This document shows, one piece after another, positions 14,601 to 25,492 of a DNA stretch of 64,000 nucleotides. How positions within the stretch are numbered: the stretch's first letter is position 1; every line of letters starts with the position of its first letter. The notes below the pieces were generated by a model that was given only the letters and a program-made list of their open reading frames with translations, was not told the origin of the DNA and ran no database searches. The DNA lies in the NCBI GenBank assembly GCA_022818135.1, contig JAFMSR010000016.1:4063721-4127720 (forward strand), written 5' to 3'. The DNA is from Saxidomus purpurata. Taxonomy: Eukaryota > Mollusca > Bivalvia > Venerida > Veneridae. Position numbers and translations under genes: made by a program.

Positions 14601-14895
14601 AAATTTTGGGCCAGTGAGACATCTGACTGGCTCCCCTGTATGGCCTGTACCGCCCCCTGGACCTACGCTCCGCTGCCCTGCTCTGATACCCTCGGTACAC
14701 TTGATAATTCTCTGGTTTCGAGTCCGGCTCATACTCAAGCATTACATGAGACGGTTTACGAATAGAGCGTCTGTTTGCATGCATACAGGATGACTTCTCC
14801 GCCCTTACCGTTGACAAATTTAACGGTTCTACCATTTTTGGCGTAGATGGCTGTTTCACCATCATACACGCCTCTGGTTCATCATAGAACACCAT
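5332..14895 (-). CDS. ETS1: ETS1/2-family transcription factor, 8 coding exons, 560 aa
   Basis: Sequence-specific nuclear DNA-binding regulator acting downstream of RTK/Ras/MAPK signalling (established for the ETS1/ETS2/Pointed family). Joining exons 14895-14538, 14155-14033, 10851-10651, 8358-8245, 7369-7295, 6901-6719, 6399-6115 and 5675-5332 gives 1683 nt, an exact open frame with GT-AG at each intron. Order in the protein: novel N-terminus (1-119), MAPK-site segment PPLTPG (Thr131, equivalent to ETS1 Thr38), Pointed/SAM domain (about 145-228), low-complexity linker (229-440), [14 protein letters not shown] inhibitory-helix segment (about 433-446), ETS domain (about 450-533) with the recognition-helix arginines R507 and R510, and a short acidic tail. 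Start: the ATG at 14895 is the first after an in-frame TGA near 14947 and has G at -3 and +4. It matches the undivided invertebrate ETS1/2 orthologue; I cannot assign it to ETS1 rather than ETS2. Family call is very secure; exon 1 is less so. Confidence 0.95.
6115..6399 (-). CDS. ETS1: ETS1/2 coding exon 7 (SUMO-type motif, inhibitory helix segment)
   Basis: Residues 352-446, phase 1 at both ends, acceptor TTTTACAG and donor GTATTT. It contains IKTE (382-385), a match to the SUMOylation consensus (hydrophobic-K-x-E) known to be used in vertebrate ETS1, and ends [14 protein letters not shown], matching the HI-2 inhibitory helix region just before the ETS domain (AAALAGYTG in ETS1). The HI-1 helix sequence of vertebrate ETS1 is not recognisable, so full autoinhibition is uncertain. 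Confidence 0.93.
6719..6901 (-). CDS. ETS1: ETS1/2 coding exon 6 (acidic/Tyr-rich linker)
   Basis: Residues 291-351, phase 1 at both ends, acceptor TTTTACAG and donor GTAAGAA. It includes [19 protein letters not shown] and [20 protein letters not shown]: acidic, Tyr- and Pro-rich, with no known fold. It occupies the place of the Ser-rich regulatory exon VII of vertebrate ETS1, but I see no clear sequence match to it. Its acceptor region is nearly identical to that of exon 7. Confidence 0.9.
7295..7369 (-). CDS. ETS1: ETS1/2 coding exon 5 (short linker micro-domain)
   Basis: A 75-nt symmetric exon, residues 266-290. Acceptor TATTCTACAG, donor AAAT|GTAAGT. The peptide [20 protein letters not shown] then TETK is Pro/Gln/Ser-rich, consistent with a flexible activation segment. 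Its short length and 1-1 phase make it a plausible cassette exon. It is supported by both splice signals and continuous frame rather than by homology. Confidence 0.82.
8245..8358 (-). CDS. ETS1: ETS1/2 coding exon 4 (linker)
   Basis: Residues 228-265, phase 1 at both ends, acceptor TTTGTAG and donor GTATTT. It begins [20 protein letters not shown] and ends [12 protein letters not shown] across the junction. There is no domain; it is a Pro/Ser-rich linker typical of the transactivation region after PNT. It is placed by frame-perfect splicing and by position between PNT and ETS exons. Confidence 0.88.
8398..8490. repeat. Two-copy tandem repeat (about 42 bp) in ETS1/2 intron 3
   Basis: The unit containing caaaactatgtaca, then tacatttatatctcattcac, occurs twice head to tail with a single-base difference near the middle. 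Intronic (intron 3, 8359-10650); no other structure is evident in that intron. Confidence 0.8.
10651..10851 (-). CDS. ETS1: ETS1/2 coding exon 3 (Pointed/SAM domain)
   Basis: Residues 161-227, phase 1 at both ends, acceptor TTTTGCAG and donor GTAAGCC. It starts [20 protein letters not shown] and ends [13 protein letters not shown], near-identical in layout to the ETS1/ETS2 PNT domain, which serves as the ERK2 docking surface and co-activator contact in that family. The domain helices and the GDILWEHL signature are all present, with no truncation. Confidence 0.97.
13379..13454. repeat. Foldback hairpin element in ETS1/2 intron 2
   Basis: Outer arms CGAGGGTTG / CAACCCTCG (9 bp perfect) and inner arms ATTGTATCTGC / GCAGATACAAT (11 bp perfect) around a 14-base loop, flanked by ATTT on both sides. 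It looks like a very short MITE or a stable hairpin. It lies in intron 2 (10852-14032), which otherwise shows only a small imperfect duplication (taatgcacagctaaaagatt) at about 12700-12770. Confidence 0.7.
14033..14155 (-). CDS. ETS1: ETS1/2 coding exon 2 (MAPK-site segment)
   Basis: Residues 120-160, phase 1 at both ends, acceptor TTCAG and donor GTAAGAG. The peptide [16 protein letters not shown] followed by [20 protein letters not shown] and GIPK aligns with vertebrate ETS1 VPLLTPSSKEMMSQAL...[11 protein letters not shown]. The Thr-Pro is the ERK phospho-acceptor in ETS1/ETS2/Pointed-P2, so MAPK responsiveness is likely conserved (inference). Confidence 0.95.
14538..14895 (-). CDS. ETS1: ETS1/2 coding exon 1 (N-terminal, lineage-specific)
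   Basis: Encodes residues 1-119 and the first base of codon 120. It ends in a GGTG|GTACGG donor whose phase restores Asp-Val-Pro with exon 2, as in vertebrate ETS1. The peptide does not resemble the vertebrate ETS1 N-terminus. Visible pieces are PLNLS (24-28), a match to the CtBP co-repressor docking consensus; an Arg-rich stretch around [12 protein letters not shown] (about 82-93); and a hydrophobic, proline-rich end ([12 protein letters not shown]). An alternative donor (ACG|GTACTT) lies 5 bases further but would break the frame. Assignment rests on the frame join, the start context and the upstream stop, not on homology. Confidence 0.75.
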
Positions 14896-14950
14896 TTCAA
14901 AGTTTATCCACAATAACTTATAATAAATAAAGCACTGACAAGTTCACTAA
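14896..14950 (-). promoter_or_regulatory. ETS1: Possible 5' UTR end of ETS1/2 with a 3' splice-site candidate at 14951/14950
   Basis: Upstream of the start ATG the minus strand has a long T-rich tract followed by GTGACTTTAG|TTAG (AG at 14952-14951), which looks like a spliced acceptor. If used, exon 1 has an upstream noncoding partner somewhere in the gene-free DNA beyond. Alternatively an ATATATATATACC TATA-like string at about 15163-15175 could place the start site locally. Confidence 0.3.
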
Positions 14951-16039
14951 CTAAAGTCACACACAAAAAAATAATGACTTAAAAGTAAGCTTATAACATA
15001 TAATCCACAAAACAATATTTCTTCAGTCCATATAGTTTCACTTCTGAGAACACTTTAAATACAAAATTAATATCAACACTTTGCAATGAAAACACTTTTT
15101 TTTAACACTGCTAAATCTCATGTAACACAGTATGGGTGTGAAGTTTGGGGATTTTCTAGGGTATATATATATCCCCCCATCAAATTTTAATCCTTAAGAC
15201 TTGAGAAGTTTGAGTAACCCTAAAGAGATGGTACAAACGACTAATCATTAAGTCGTTAACTTTGTCACATTGTCAATTATTAGAACCCTGCTATGTTTGC
15301 ACAATAGATTGGGCCATCTTCAAAAGGTGTCTGCAAAAAGCAACAACGACTCCAAGCAATTAACTATGTGATTAACAACAATTAAATCATTTTATTATGT
15401 TGTATTATTACTTGTTATGATATGTAAAGTACCTTTGATTGTCAATCTGAAGTATGTATATCTAAGTGTCATTCAACCAATTACCAGAGGCTAGCATCTT
15501 TTTGTACATCACATTTATTTGAGAAGCATGTATTTTAACTCTTAAAAATGCTGTCATATATTTTGCATTTATTAGTTTACATAACTTACAGTTTTACTGA
15601 TAATACAATTATTTTAACAATATGTTTATTATTTTTATTAAAATTATAATTTATGTTCTAATTTCAGTTTTTCTCTAAGATGTTTTATTATTATCGTTAT
15701 TGTTATCATCATTATTATTTTCAGTATTACTAATTAATTGAAGGAGAAAATAATGAGTCTTGTAACAAAATAACTTCGACCTGATTTTCGATATTTATGA
15801 TACAAGATTCACTTGTAAAGATATAAGTAACAAATCATGCAAACAAAATAAATTGTAAGCATCAATTTTAAAAGGATGTCAAAGTGAAGATGAGACAGTT
15901 GTGGTAATATTTGAATTTGATACTCTGAATAAACAATCCAGAGGCCCGAAGATGCCTCACAGTGTCCTCCCATTCTCAAAAAGGCTATGTAATTTTAAAC
16001 CTTCCATGCATGACAGAGTAATCATGCATACAGATTCCA

Positions 16040-16955
16040 TTACTTTAAACACTAAGTGTGACCTTGACCTTTGAGGTAGGACTTGTCTTGCACGCGACAC
16101 ACCGCCTGATGTGCTAGACATTTGTGCACAGTTATTTTAAAACCTTCAAAGCATAATAAAGTATAGTCCAGACACAAATGATGCAATATACAGGTTCCAT
16201 TACCTATAACTCTAAGTGGACCTTGACCTTGTGGTAGGGATGTGGGTCATGCACGCGACACGTCGCTTGATGTGCTAGACATTTGTGCCAAATTATTTTA
16301 AAATCCTTCAAGGCATGACAAAGTTACAGTCCGGACACGAATGTGTGCATATATGCTTTATAGAGGAACCATTACCTTCAAACTCTAAGTATGACCTTGA
16401 CCTTTGAGCTAAGGATGTGGGTCTTGCACGCGACACGTCGCCTTGATGTGCTAGACATTTGTGCCAAGTTATTTTAAAATCCTTCAATGCAGACAAAGTT
16501 ACAGTCCGGACACGAATGTGTCATATATGCTTATGGAGGAATCCATACCTTCAAACCTAAGTATGACCTTGACCTTTGAGCTAGGGAGGGGTCTTGCAGC
16601 GACACGCGCTTGATGTGCTAGACATGGGCCTAGTTATTTTAAAATCCTTCAATGCATGACAAAGTTACAGCCGGACACGAATGTGTCATAATAGAAGGAT
16701 TCCATAACCTTCATACCCAAGGTGACCTTCACCTTTGAGGTAGGGATGTGGGTCTTGCACGCGACACGCGCTTGATGTGCTAGACATGTGGCCAAGTTAT
16801 TTTAAAATCCTTCAATGCATGACAAAGTTACAGTCCGGACACGAATTTGTAAGTGGGGACGCACGGACGGACGGACAGACGGACGGACGGACGGACGGAC
16901 AGACGGTCAGACGGACAGACGGTGCGATTTTAATATGCCACCCTTCGGGGGCATA
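16040..16955. repeat. Tandem array of about 155-bp bivalve-type repeat ending in (ACGG)n
   Basis: About five degenerate units each containing gaccttgacctttgag, cttgcacgcgacac, gatgtgctagacat, ttattttaaaatccttcaat and cagtccggacacgaatgtgt, followed by an (ACGG)n/(ACAG)n microsatellite at about 16860-16920 and ccacccttcgggggcataaa. I recognise this as a family widespread in bivalve genomes (from memory). Several units carry small deletions. Confidence 0.85.
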
Positions 16956-18479
16956 AAAAAATTGTGATAGACCTGAAAATGATAAACTGCAAGCAAAAGT
17001 GGGACTTAAAGCCTTTTACATACTGATTTATTTGTACTTATTTAAGGTTTGGCCGTGTTGCTCACAGACAAACTTCCTGAAAAAATGAACCGTCTTACAT
17101 TACAAAGCTTATCAATTTTCTTTAAATTAAAATATACAACAAATTTTACAAGAAGTAATCAAGTATTGGAGAGTTACAGAGGCTGATTATTGCTCTTCAG
17201 TAATGGAGGAAATAAAAGAATATATAAAAATAATTTAGAAGTAAATATTAACAAAGAAGTACATTTTAATTTCAATGAGATTTCAATACAAAAACGAAAA
17301 TCGTCAACTCTTTAAAGATAATTTTCTTTATTGTATAACTTTTATTATGCTAACCCTGCAGGGCTCGATCAAGTACAATGACGCAATATTTATTTTTTGC
17401 CTGATGACGTAATCTTTAAAAGCTGCTTAATTCTGGCATTATGGGTAATTTTCAATTTTATAGTCATTATAAAGTGCAGTCAAATACAGTCATATAATAA
17501 CACTTGTGACTGTACAATGGGAGTCTGAGGGGATTAGGGGATCCCTATGTGTGCGTAACACATTTAGGAAGGTTTTACAAAGATAACGCTGATTGGGGAT
17601 GAAGATGTCTTATGCTGACACTTGAAAACTCTTGCTTGTTAGTGATGTAATTAAAAGATTTGTTGGTGTTGATCTTTGTACTTATGGACAGCAGGACCCA
17701 GTGTGTACCAAGTGCCACTAATACATGGGAAAGTAAAATACCCTTAATATTTCAGAACGGAACAGAACAGAACTTGTAAGAAAAGGACGAAGTTTTAGGA
17801 ATATCGTAGCCTAACATTTATATTTGATATTTTTTTCATTCATTCATTTGTTTGTTTATTTGTCCATCCATCCGTCTGTCCATTCCTTTGTTTTCATTTA
17901 ATACTATGATAAAGCTAAAATATTGAAAACACATAGCAAACTTTTGTATACAGCAGCTACTGTCCTTACATACATTCCTCCTGAGAATTTGATCAATTAA
18001 TGAAATCATTTCATCACCTTACACAAAATTAATTAACAAACATTTATTAATCAAATGAGTAAATATAGGAAAAGAGAACCGATATGTAAGTCAGTGACTC
18101 CATAAACTACATCATTATCTGGGATTTTAAAATAATTTTGTAGATTTTCATGTTTACATATCCAAATTAAAGTATTTTTTAATTTGTAATTTTGGCAGAA
18201 CAGAATGATTACCATAAAATTTATGACTTACAGTACAGAAGGTGACAGGTATTTTGAGACAAGTGTACTGTTACATTGAGATTTATGTATTGATAAAGAA
18301 TGATAATAAACAGGCAAGAATCATTTAATGCAATTTTAATGACTTGATAATAATTTACTATATATAACATTTAATGAGACAAACTACTAGTATTCAGTTT
18401 ACTCAGCACAATATTTGTATAATTTCAGAAACCTGTAACATTTTAAATTTAAAATAAAGAACCTATAAGCCAAAAAATA

Positions 18480-18680
18480 TGACAAATTCATGTCTCAAAA
18501 AAGCTCTTGATATCTGTAGTTTGCAAGCCAATCAGAAAAAAGTATAATTAAAGAGAGGGGGGGGGGGGGGGTTATATGTTACAAAATGACTCCAAAAACA
18601 CAAATGTTTCATATGTCTCAAAAAAGTTCTTGATATCTGTAGTTTGCAAGCCAATCAGAGAAAAATATAATTTAAAAGAT
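18480..18680. repeat. Two-copy direct repeat with a short poly-G
   Basis: Two copies of tgtctcaaaaaagctcttga followed by tatctgtagtttgcaagcca and atcag, starting at about 18492 and 18613, separated by a run of about 18 G at 18557. No gene. Confidence 0.8.
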
Positions 18681-21544
18681 GATGAGCATGTAATAATGTT
18701 ACAGCAACATGACTGACTGCACACTAGTGATGATCTAACTGAAATAAACGGCAGTAAATCTAAGTCCATATGACACATCAGAGGCCCAAGTACTTGTAAA
18801 TTTCAATTAACTTGTTGTTGGGATCATTAAACATGTAATTCCAAATAAATACATGTTCCAAATTTCATGTAAGCCAGCCTTGTCTATAATGTTAACATGT
18901 TTTAATACAAGACTCAAATGTTAGATCATAGAGCGCATGTATATAAAATTTTCATGCATTCCAGACAGTTAAGGCAATTAATTAAAAACTTAATTTAAAA
19001 TTTTCCTTTTAAACTAATCAAAATGCTCTTTTATACTTGAAAAACATGTAAATATTAATGTAAAATTCTATTTTAACGTTTTGCCATTTCTTTAACGTGT
19101 AATGAGTGACATCATCTTTCCAAGATTTTTGAATCAGTAAACAGGAATGCCAAATTAGGAAAAACTTAATTAGTTTTCTTTCAAGAACTTGTAAAGTAAA
19201 ACAAAAAATCTTCCAAAGAAGGTTCTTTTGTTTATAATCAATTTGTAGAACAGATAAAAAAAAATGATTAACAAAATTATTCTTTAGATAAGATGGTATT
19301 TTGTTTTAATGAAAATATATTTTATGTTATAACTCATGCATCATTTTTAAAGAATTTAACAGAAAAAGTGTCAGATGTCCACACAAAATATGGCGTTTTG
19401 TCTTAACGAATAAAAGCCTATTCTTTCAATTTTTACCCTATTAAAACACTTTTTGTGTTAAATTTGGCCTTTATTTGTCTTTTTTCTTGTCCGTACCTTA
19501 TGACTAAAGTAGGAACTATTTCGTTTTCATCAAATTACTTACTTTACATGTCATCGTTTTTAGCCGAGTGTTTTCGTCCAACAAGGTGGCAAACAATACA
19601 GTCCTCATCAAGTGAGATGGGAAAACAATAGAGACTCTGACACCGAACCATTACGACCTGTCACTGTTCTACTTAGCCAAGGCAGACATAGCGTCTGATG
19701 CAAAGATTGCCCCAAAAGTATAGCTGTCACCAACTCTTGGACAGTGGTTCTCATTGTTGAGAAGTTGTTTGCCGATTCTGGTAAAACTTGATAATCGTCT
19801 TGTCAAAGTGTTTGCAAATATAACATCAACTCCAACTTTATTTTAACACTAATTTAGGTAAGTTTTTTTCTCTCTCCCTGTTTAGTACCATTTACTCTGC
19901 ATTTTAGTTTTATACCAAAAAAAAAAAAAAAATGCTCAAAATTTTCGTGAGAACAGAATGTATGTGTTTTACATTACTTTTTGTTTGGATGGCAAACAAG
20001 AAAGTCAAAACCACTGTTTTAATATCTTGATAATTTAAAAGCTGAATTTGCAATATTTTCAAACAAAATTCAAATAATGAGGTTCGATTCTAATCATATA
20101 TTCCTTTATCACTAAAACAAAATACATTGTACTGATCATCATTAATTCTAACGATGCACGTGTTTTTCGAAAATTAGAATTTACATGTAAATTTCTCTGT
20201 CCACTATCCGCTTAGAAACAATCTATGATGGCACTGTTTTAACTTTCTAACGGCACACGTTTACTCGGCAAATGCGGCATCTACATGACTGTAGACTCAA
20301 TTTATGGTTGTCGGAAATATGCAGGGAATGGCTTAAATCACATTCTTTGTTTCTGTATATTTAATATGTATAGGTCCTGGCTTCCGGACAGACAGCTCAG
20401 TACCTTCAACGGAAATGACTTTTAAAAGTTATTCATGTATTCAAATTTATATTATACCATATATTCATATTAGGTATCTAATTTCTATCTACAATTTCAA
20501 GTTTTACTTGAACAAGAATATATGTTCCAATTTTTTAATCTAATGGCAGTTATCATTTCTGCTAATTATGCAGACTGGAACATTATATTGCCGGCTAAGG
20601 AATACATTATAAATGTTCCCGATCATCTTACCATCCTGTCTATTTTGAAATTGTTCTGACAGTCGACAAACACTATAAAACATCTTGTGATACTGTGAAG
20701 GGGAGAACGACCCCGAGGTTTCTGTCAGTACTTAAAATTAACCTATCAAGGAATATATCCATTGGCCTCGTTTTTACTCGATACAACAAGCTTGAATACA
20801 AGTTTAGCCCCTCGTTAATTGATGGAGTCTATCATGTCATTGTATCATGTCAGAGTCCACACGTACCTCTTTCTGGGACGTTGACTTCCTATTTGATATA
20901 TGATGTTATTATAGTTTACATCATCTATAAATAAGCATTGTGCGAAAAGGCACTAAACTGGTTTGAGTTAACTATTTGAGATGTCCTTTTACTTGTTACA
21001 TTATGGAACAGACGTGTACTTTTATATAAAAAGATACTTACTGTAACTATTGTCAAAAATTAATCTATAAACAGTTAAAATAAATAAAAGAAATTGTCAT
21101 TGACTGTATTTTAAGAACATATATATAATTTTATGGAGCTGAAAGCAGTCGCACAAATTTGCTGTTTCATCACCGAGGGTTTTGATTCTTCTAATTAACA
21201 TAATCATGCATGAATTATGCAAATCATATCTATTTCAAATGATTATAACTTTCTTACATACTTAGCTTACATCAGTATTAACAAATATGACACACTTAAG
21301 GTTATAATAATTGCAACCTAGAATGAAACAACAGCAAACTTAAAATTTCTGCCAGTCCTTTTTATGTTGCAAAAGATAAAAGCAAATTTCAAATCTATCA
21401 AACTTGGTAGTTTGTAAGAAAATGTTTTTGACAAATAAAAGATTATGAAAAATTTGACCCTTTAAGATCCTATTTTGATACTTAAAGCTGATAAATTATA
21501 TTATGAGCCAATGAACAAATCTTGACAAGTGATCTGTTCTCATT

Positions 21545-21680
21545 CGTTTAACCTCTATCCCACCGGCGGTGAATGATTCTGTCTTCACAATCACTGCAGA
21601 TCATGATTAGCGTTCAATCTGTGCAGTCTGATCATGATCTACACTGTTCGCTAGTCAGTCGTTACATGTTTATCGAGCGC
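21545..21680. repeat. Interspersed foldback repeat, gatcatgatc family (copy 1)
   Basis: Contains cactgcagatcatgattagc and its inverted partner gtctgatcatgatctacact around a short central segment. Related copies occur at 24.6, 25.9, 40.6 and 61.0 kb. Bivalve genomes carry many such palindromic elements (recalled knowledge). Confidence 0.65.
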
Positions 21681-22289
21681 ACTTCTTTAAGTAACTGATG
21701 GTATTGCCCAAAGACAGACAGACACGTCTGCTTCAGAACCGACACAGGGCGTAAGGGGTAAAACCCTCGCTGCCAGTCAGCAAAATTATCCATAATGCTT
21801 CACTGAAGCTAGTTATGATATCAGAATTCTATATTACCTATTTACCATCGCAAATTAACTCTTACATTATCTTAAAAATCCTTCAACTACCAACTACTGG
21901 CAAATTCAGCCAACCACCTATTGATATGAAGTTAATAAAAAGTATCAGGTCTAGTCTAGTTTCCATGAACATGGGCTATGAGCTTTTTTCTCAATGTATT
22001 TAAACTTATAGACAAAAGACACTATCTTTTTTCTTCTTAAAGTTCTACTGCACATACTCAACTGCTTGGGCTGGCTTTCCAAACAATTAAAATACTAAAA
22101 TATTGGAAACTGAAAGAAAGAAAAGAAGAAAACAGAAAGAAAAAGAGCTAGAAGCGCGAAGGGGTGCTAATAAAACAAAACTTTTATCAGTTAATAGCAA
22201 AACAAAATCGCTAACTATAAGATAAACTAGGAAAGTGAATCATAAAAAAAGTCAAAATTTTGGAAATAATGTTTGATACAAAATTTACC

Positions 22290-23352
22290 CTGAACACTAT
22301 TCAAGGTTTGATATAACTACCTAAGTGGTTACTGAGATTGTGCATATAGTCCTAGCAGGCAAAACTTTAACCAAATTTTCAAAAAGTCAAACAAGGGCAA
22401 ATTCACACTAAATTTAAACAAGAGTATCTGTCTTGACTGTGACACCTCTTAAGACATTAAAAAAGTTTCAAGTCAATATTATAAGTGGTTACTGAGATAT
22501 GTGCATGTAGTACCTAGCAGGCAAAACTTTAACCAAATTTTCAAAAGTCAAACAAGGGCCATAATTTGTACTAAATTTATAGAAGAGTTATCTGACTTGA
22601 CTGTGGACACTCCTAGAGACATTAACGAAGATTCAAGTCAATATCATAAGTGGTTCTGAGATATGGCATGATAGTACCTAGCAGGCAAAACTTTAACCAA
22701 ATTTTCAAAAGTCAAACAAGGGCCATAATGTACTAAATTTTTTCAAGAGTTATCTGCCTTGATTGTAGACACCCCTAAAACATGAACAAAGTTTCAAGTC
22801 AATATCATAAGTGGTTACTGAGATATGGCATGATAGTACCTAGCAGGCAAAACTTTAACCAAATTTTCGAAGTCAAACAAGGGCCATAATTTGTCTAAAT
22901 TTTTTTCAAGAGTTATCTGCCTTGATTGTAGACACCCCTAAAGACAGAACAAAGTTTCAAGTCAATATCATAAGTGGTTACTGAGATATGTGCATGTAGT
23001 ACCTAGCAGGCAAAACTTTAACCAAATTTTCAAAAAGTCAAACAAGGGCCATAATTTGTACTAAATTTTTTCAAGAGTACGCCTTGATTGTATGACACCC
23101 CTAAAGACATGAACAAAGTTTCAAGTCAATATCATAAGTGGTTACTGAGATAGTGCATGATAGTACCTAGCAGGCAAAACTTTAACCAAATTTTCAAAAG
23201 TCAAACAAGGGCCATAATTTGTACTAAATTTTTTCAAGAGTTATCTGCCTTGATTGTTGACACCCCTAAAGACATGAACAAAGTTTCAAGTCATTCATAA
23301 GTGGTTACTGAGATATGGCAGATAGTACTTAGCAGGCAAAACTTTAACCAAA
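22290..23352. repeat. Tandem array of about 160-bp units (about 7 copies)
   Basis: Repeating unit with ataagtggttactgagatat, tacctagcaggcaaaacttt, aaccaaattttcaaaaagtc, aaacaagggccataatttgt and a diverged ttatctgccttgattgt part. Seven occurrences of the cctagcaggcaaaac core. The array stops abruptly mid-unit at a G-rich junction (about 23352-23395). All frames are broken by stops and indels, so it is noncoding. Confidence 0.9.
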
Positions 23353-24554
23353 GAAGGGGGGGGCGACGCCTGGTTTTGGGAGGGGGGCCCAGTTGAGGGA
23401 CTGTGGTTGTAATAGCTCTCCATATTCTCCGAATAGTCGAGCTAAAAATGAAGGAAGGAGAAAGAAAGAATTAAAGCAGAAGGTATATAAGTAGAATGGG
23501 CTTATTTACTTATCTCTTTTTTTAGTATATATATATATTTGTTTAACCTAAGCAGTTCAACAGAATGAAACCTGGTAAATCAGGCTGATTTCTGTCTAAG
23601 GTTTTGCCTATGGTAATGCCATTCAGCTCCAGTGGTAAAATCATTAACTGACTACAGCCATCTGTTTTCTTCTCTCCTCCTTGTATTTTCTGGAAAGAAT
23701 GAATAACACATGCCTGTCCAGGTCTTGATCGTTCATGTACGTGAATGAAAACAGGTACGTTGGTAGGTATGAATGGTTCCTATATACTCACAGAGAAAAT
23801 GAAAGAAATTACACTGACTCCCACTTAAAATGAAGGACTCAAGGTCGAATTGAACAAAATTTTAAATGGAATTATCATTTACCAGAAAAAGTTCTGTTGG
23901 CTACCTGTCTATAATACAAGAAATAATCATGCAACAACATAAACAATATGTCTGCAAGCTCTGAAATGGTTCCTTTCAGCTAAGTGTGCATCAAAATACA
24001 TTTATAATTCATGATTTTAATCTTATTTGCATATTCTCCTTTACCCATCTACTTGACATATTATTTATGAAAATATGAAAACCATAACTTATCAAAAGCA
24101 TCAGTTATTTGTTATTTATGATGTGCTAATTGATTATCCATTTCATTAAATTGAGATCAACTTTATGAGAAAACTAGGATCAAATTATTTAATTGTTTTT
24201 ATTTATCGTTTTACAGTGTAACTCCTATTTCCCACAAGATACATACTCGGACACAGTTTTTAATTTTTACATAGTTTACAGTCATATATTTCTCCCCAGC
24301 CTCAGGTCCATAAAAATTGTTTCAATTCCACTTCTTTACAACAGATATTCTCCAGTGACTATCTGGGTATCTTCACCAAAGTACAATGTGTCAGAATGAA
24401 TTATACCATATTTCATTTTTATCCTTTCAGTTTTCAAATTTTCAAATTTGATGAACCAAGTTTCAAAATTTTTAGAAAAAAAAGTGCCAAGGTGCCATAT
24501 CAACCTGTCAGTCAGAAATGTTCTGGTCTGAAACCATTTGTTGAAACCTTTTAA

Positions 24555-24765
24555 CCTTTGCCTGCCTTGCTGGTGGCAAATGATTCTGCCTTTGTGGATA
24601 GACCAGATCATGATCAGTGTGCACATCCATCCAGTCTAATCATGATCTGCACTGCTAACTATGGCAATTAGTATAATTTAAAGTGAGCATTCCTTTGATC
24701 AGAATTACAGGCAGTTCATGATCTACACTGGTCACAAAAGCTGAATTATACGCAGAAAGTGGGCA
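24555..24765. repeat. Interspersed foldback repeat, gatcatgatc family (copy 2)
   Basis: Contains agaccagatcatgatcagtg, then tctaatcatgatctgcactg, then ttcatgatctacactggtc. Same family as the 21.5 and 40.6 kb copies and longer than them. Confidence 0.65.
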
Positions 24766-25375
24766 AAGGACAAACTAATACTAACAAAGTCAAAAACAAT
24801 CACGCGTAAAAACCCTGCGGTCAACATTATTCTCTTTTAATTAAAACATTGTGTTTATAATGGTGTCCTATGGTGGCAGTTACAACTTGGTCATGATCGA
24901 CAGCTGCATTTGGGTGTGCACCAAACACCAAAAACTTTTTTCTCTGTGTTGTCTTTACATGAAAGAAACAAGGATGGCAATTAGATATAATACTTTGCAA
25001 GCATTATTACTGATGTGATGATTTTCTTTGTTTACGAAATCGCTGTAAACAAAATATAAAGTAAATCTGTGTATATCAATACTTGCATTTGGAAGAAAGG
25101 AGAAAGTCTGTACATCAAACATGGGAGAGGAAATAACAAACGTGAACTGGTCAAACAAAAACCTTCCTTGAAAACTATATATCCCTCTAGTAACGGTATT
25201 TATAACAAACAAACGTTTCAATAAAGAAAATAAACATCAACTTTAGTTTTTAATGTGCGCTATCACAGTGGTTTAAATGATGTTACAAAACATAACAGAA
25301 TCTTTTGAAGATGTCAGAATTTAGTTTACGCCAAGAATTTCTCAAGTTACAAAAGAGAATGCTGCCCTAATTGCT

Positions 25376-25492
25376 AATTTCTGGTGCCAGTATCAAATCT
25401 CTGACATCTGATTGGCTGATAGCATACTAAGTTTCAAAAATGACCAATCAGAAGCCAGAGATTTTAGACTGGTTCTCAAACTGAAGTTTTGT
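25376..25492. repeat. Foldback MITE-like element with CCAAT-bearing arms (copy 1)
   Basis: Left arm ctggtgccagtatcaaatct with catctgattggctga pairs imperfectly with the right arm gaccaatcagaagccagaga followed by ttttagactggttctcaaac. About 45-bp arms. A second copy is at 62085-62200 and half-units are tandemly arrayed at 46015-46330. Confidence 0.7.

Larger units (their letters stand above)
14960..22280. other. Gene-free AT-rich stretch upstream of ETS1/2
   Basis: Apart from the repeats listed separately I find no splice-consistent coding exon or known domain. Short ORFs here have no recognisable motifs. It may include 5' noncoding exons or introns of ETS1/2. Confidence 0.5.
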
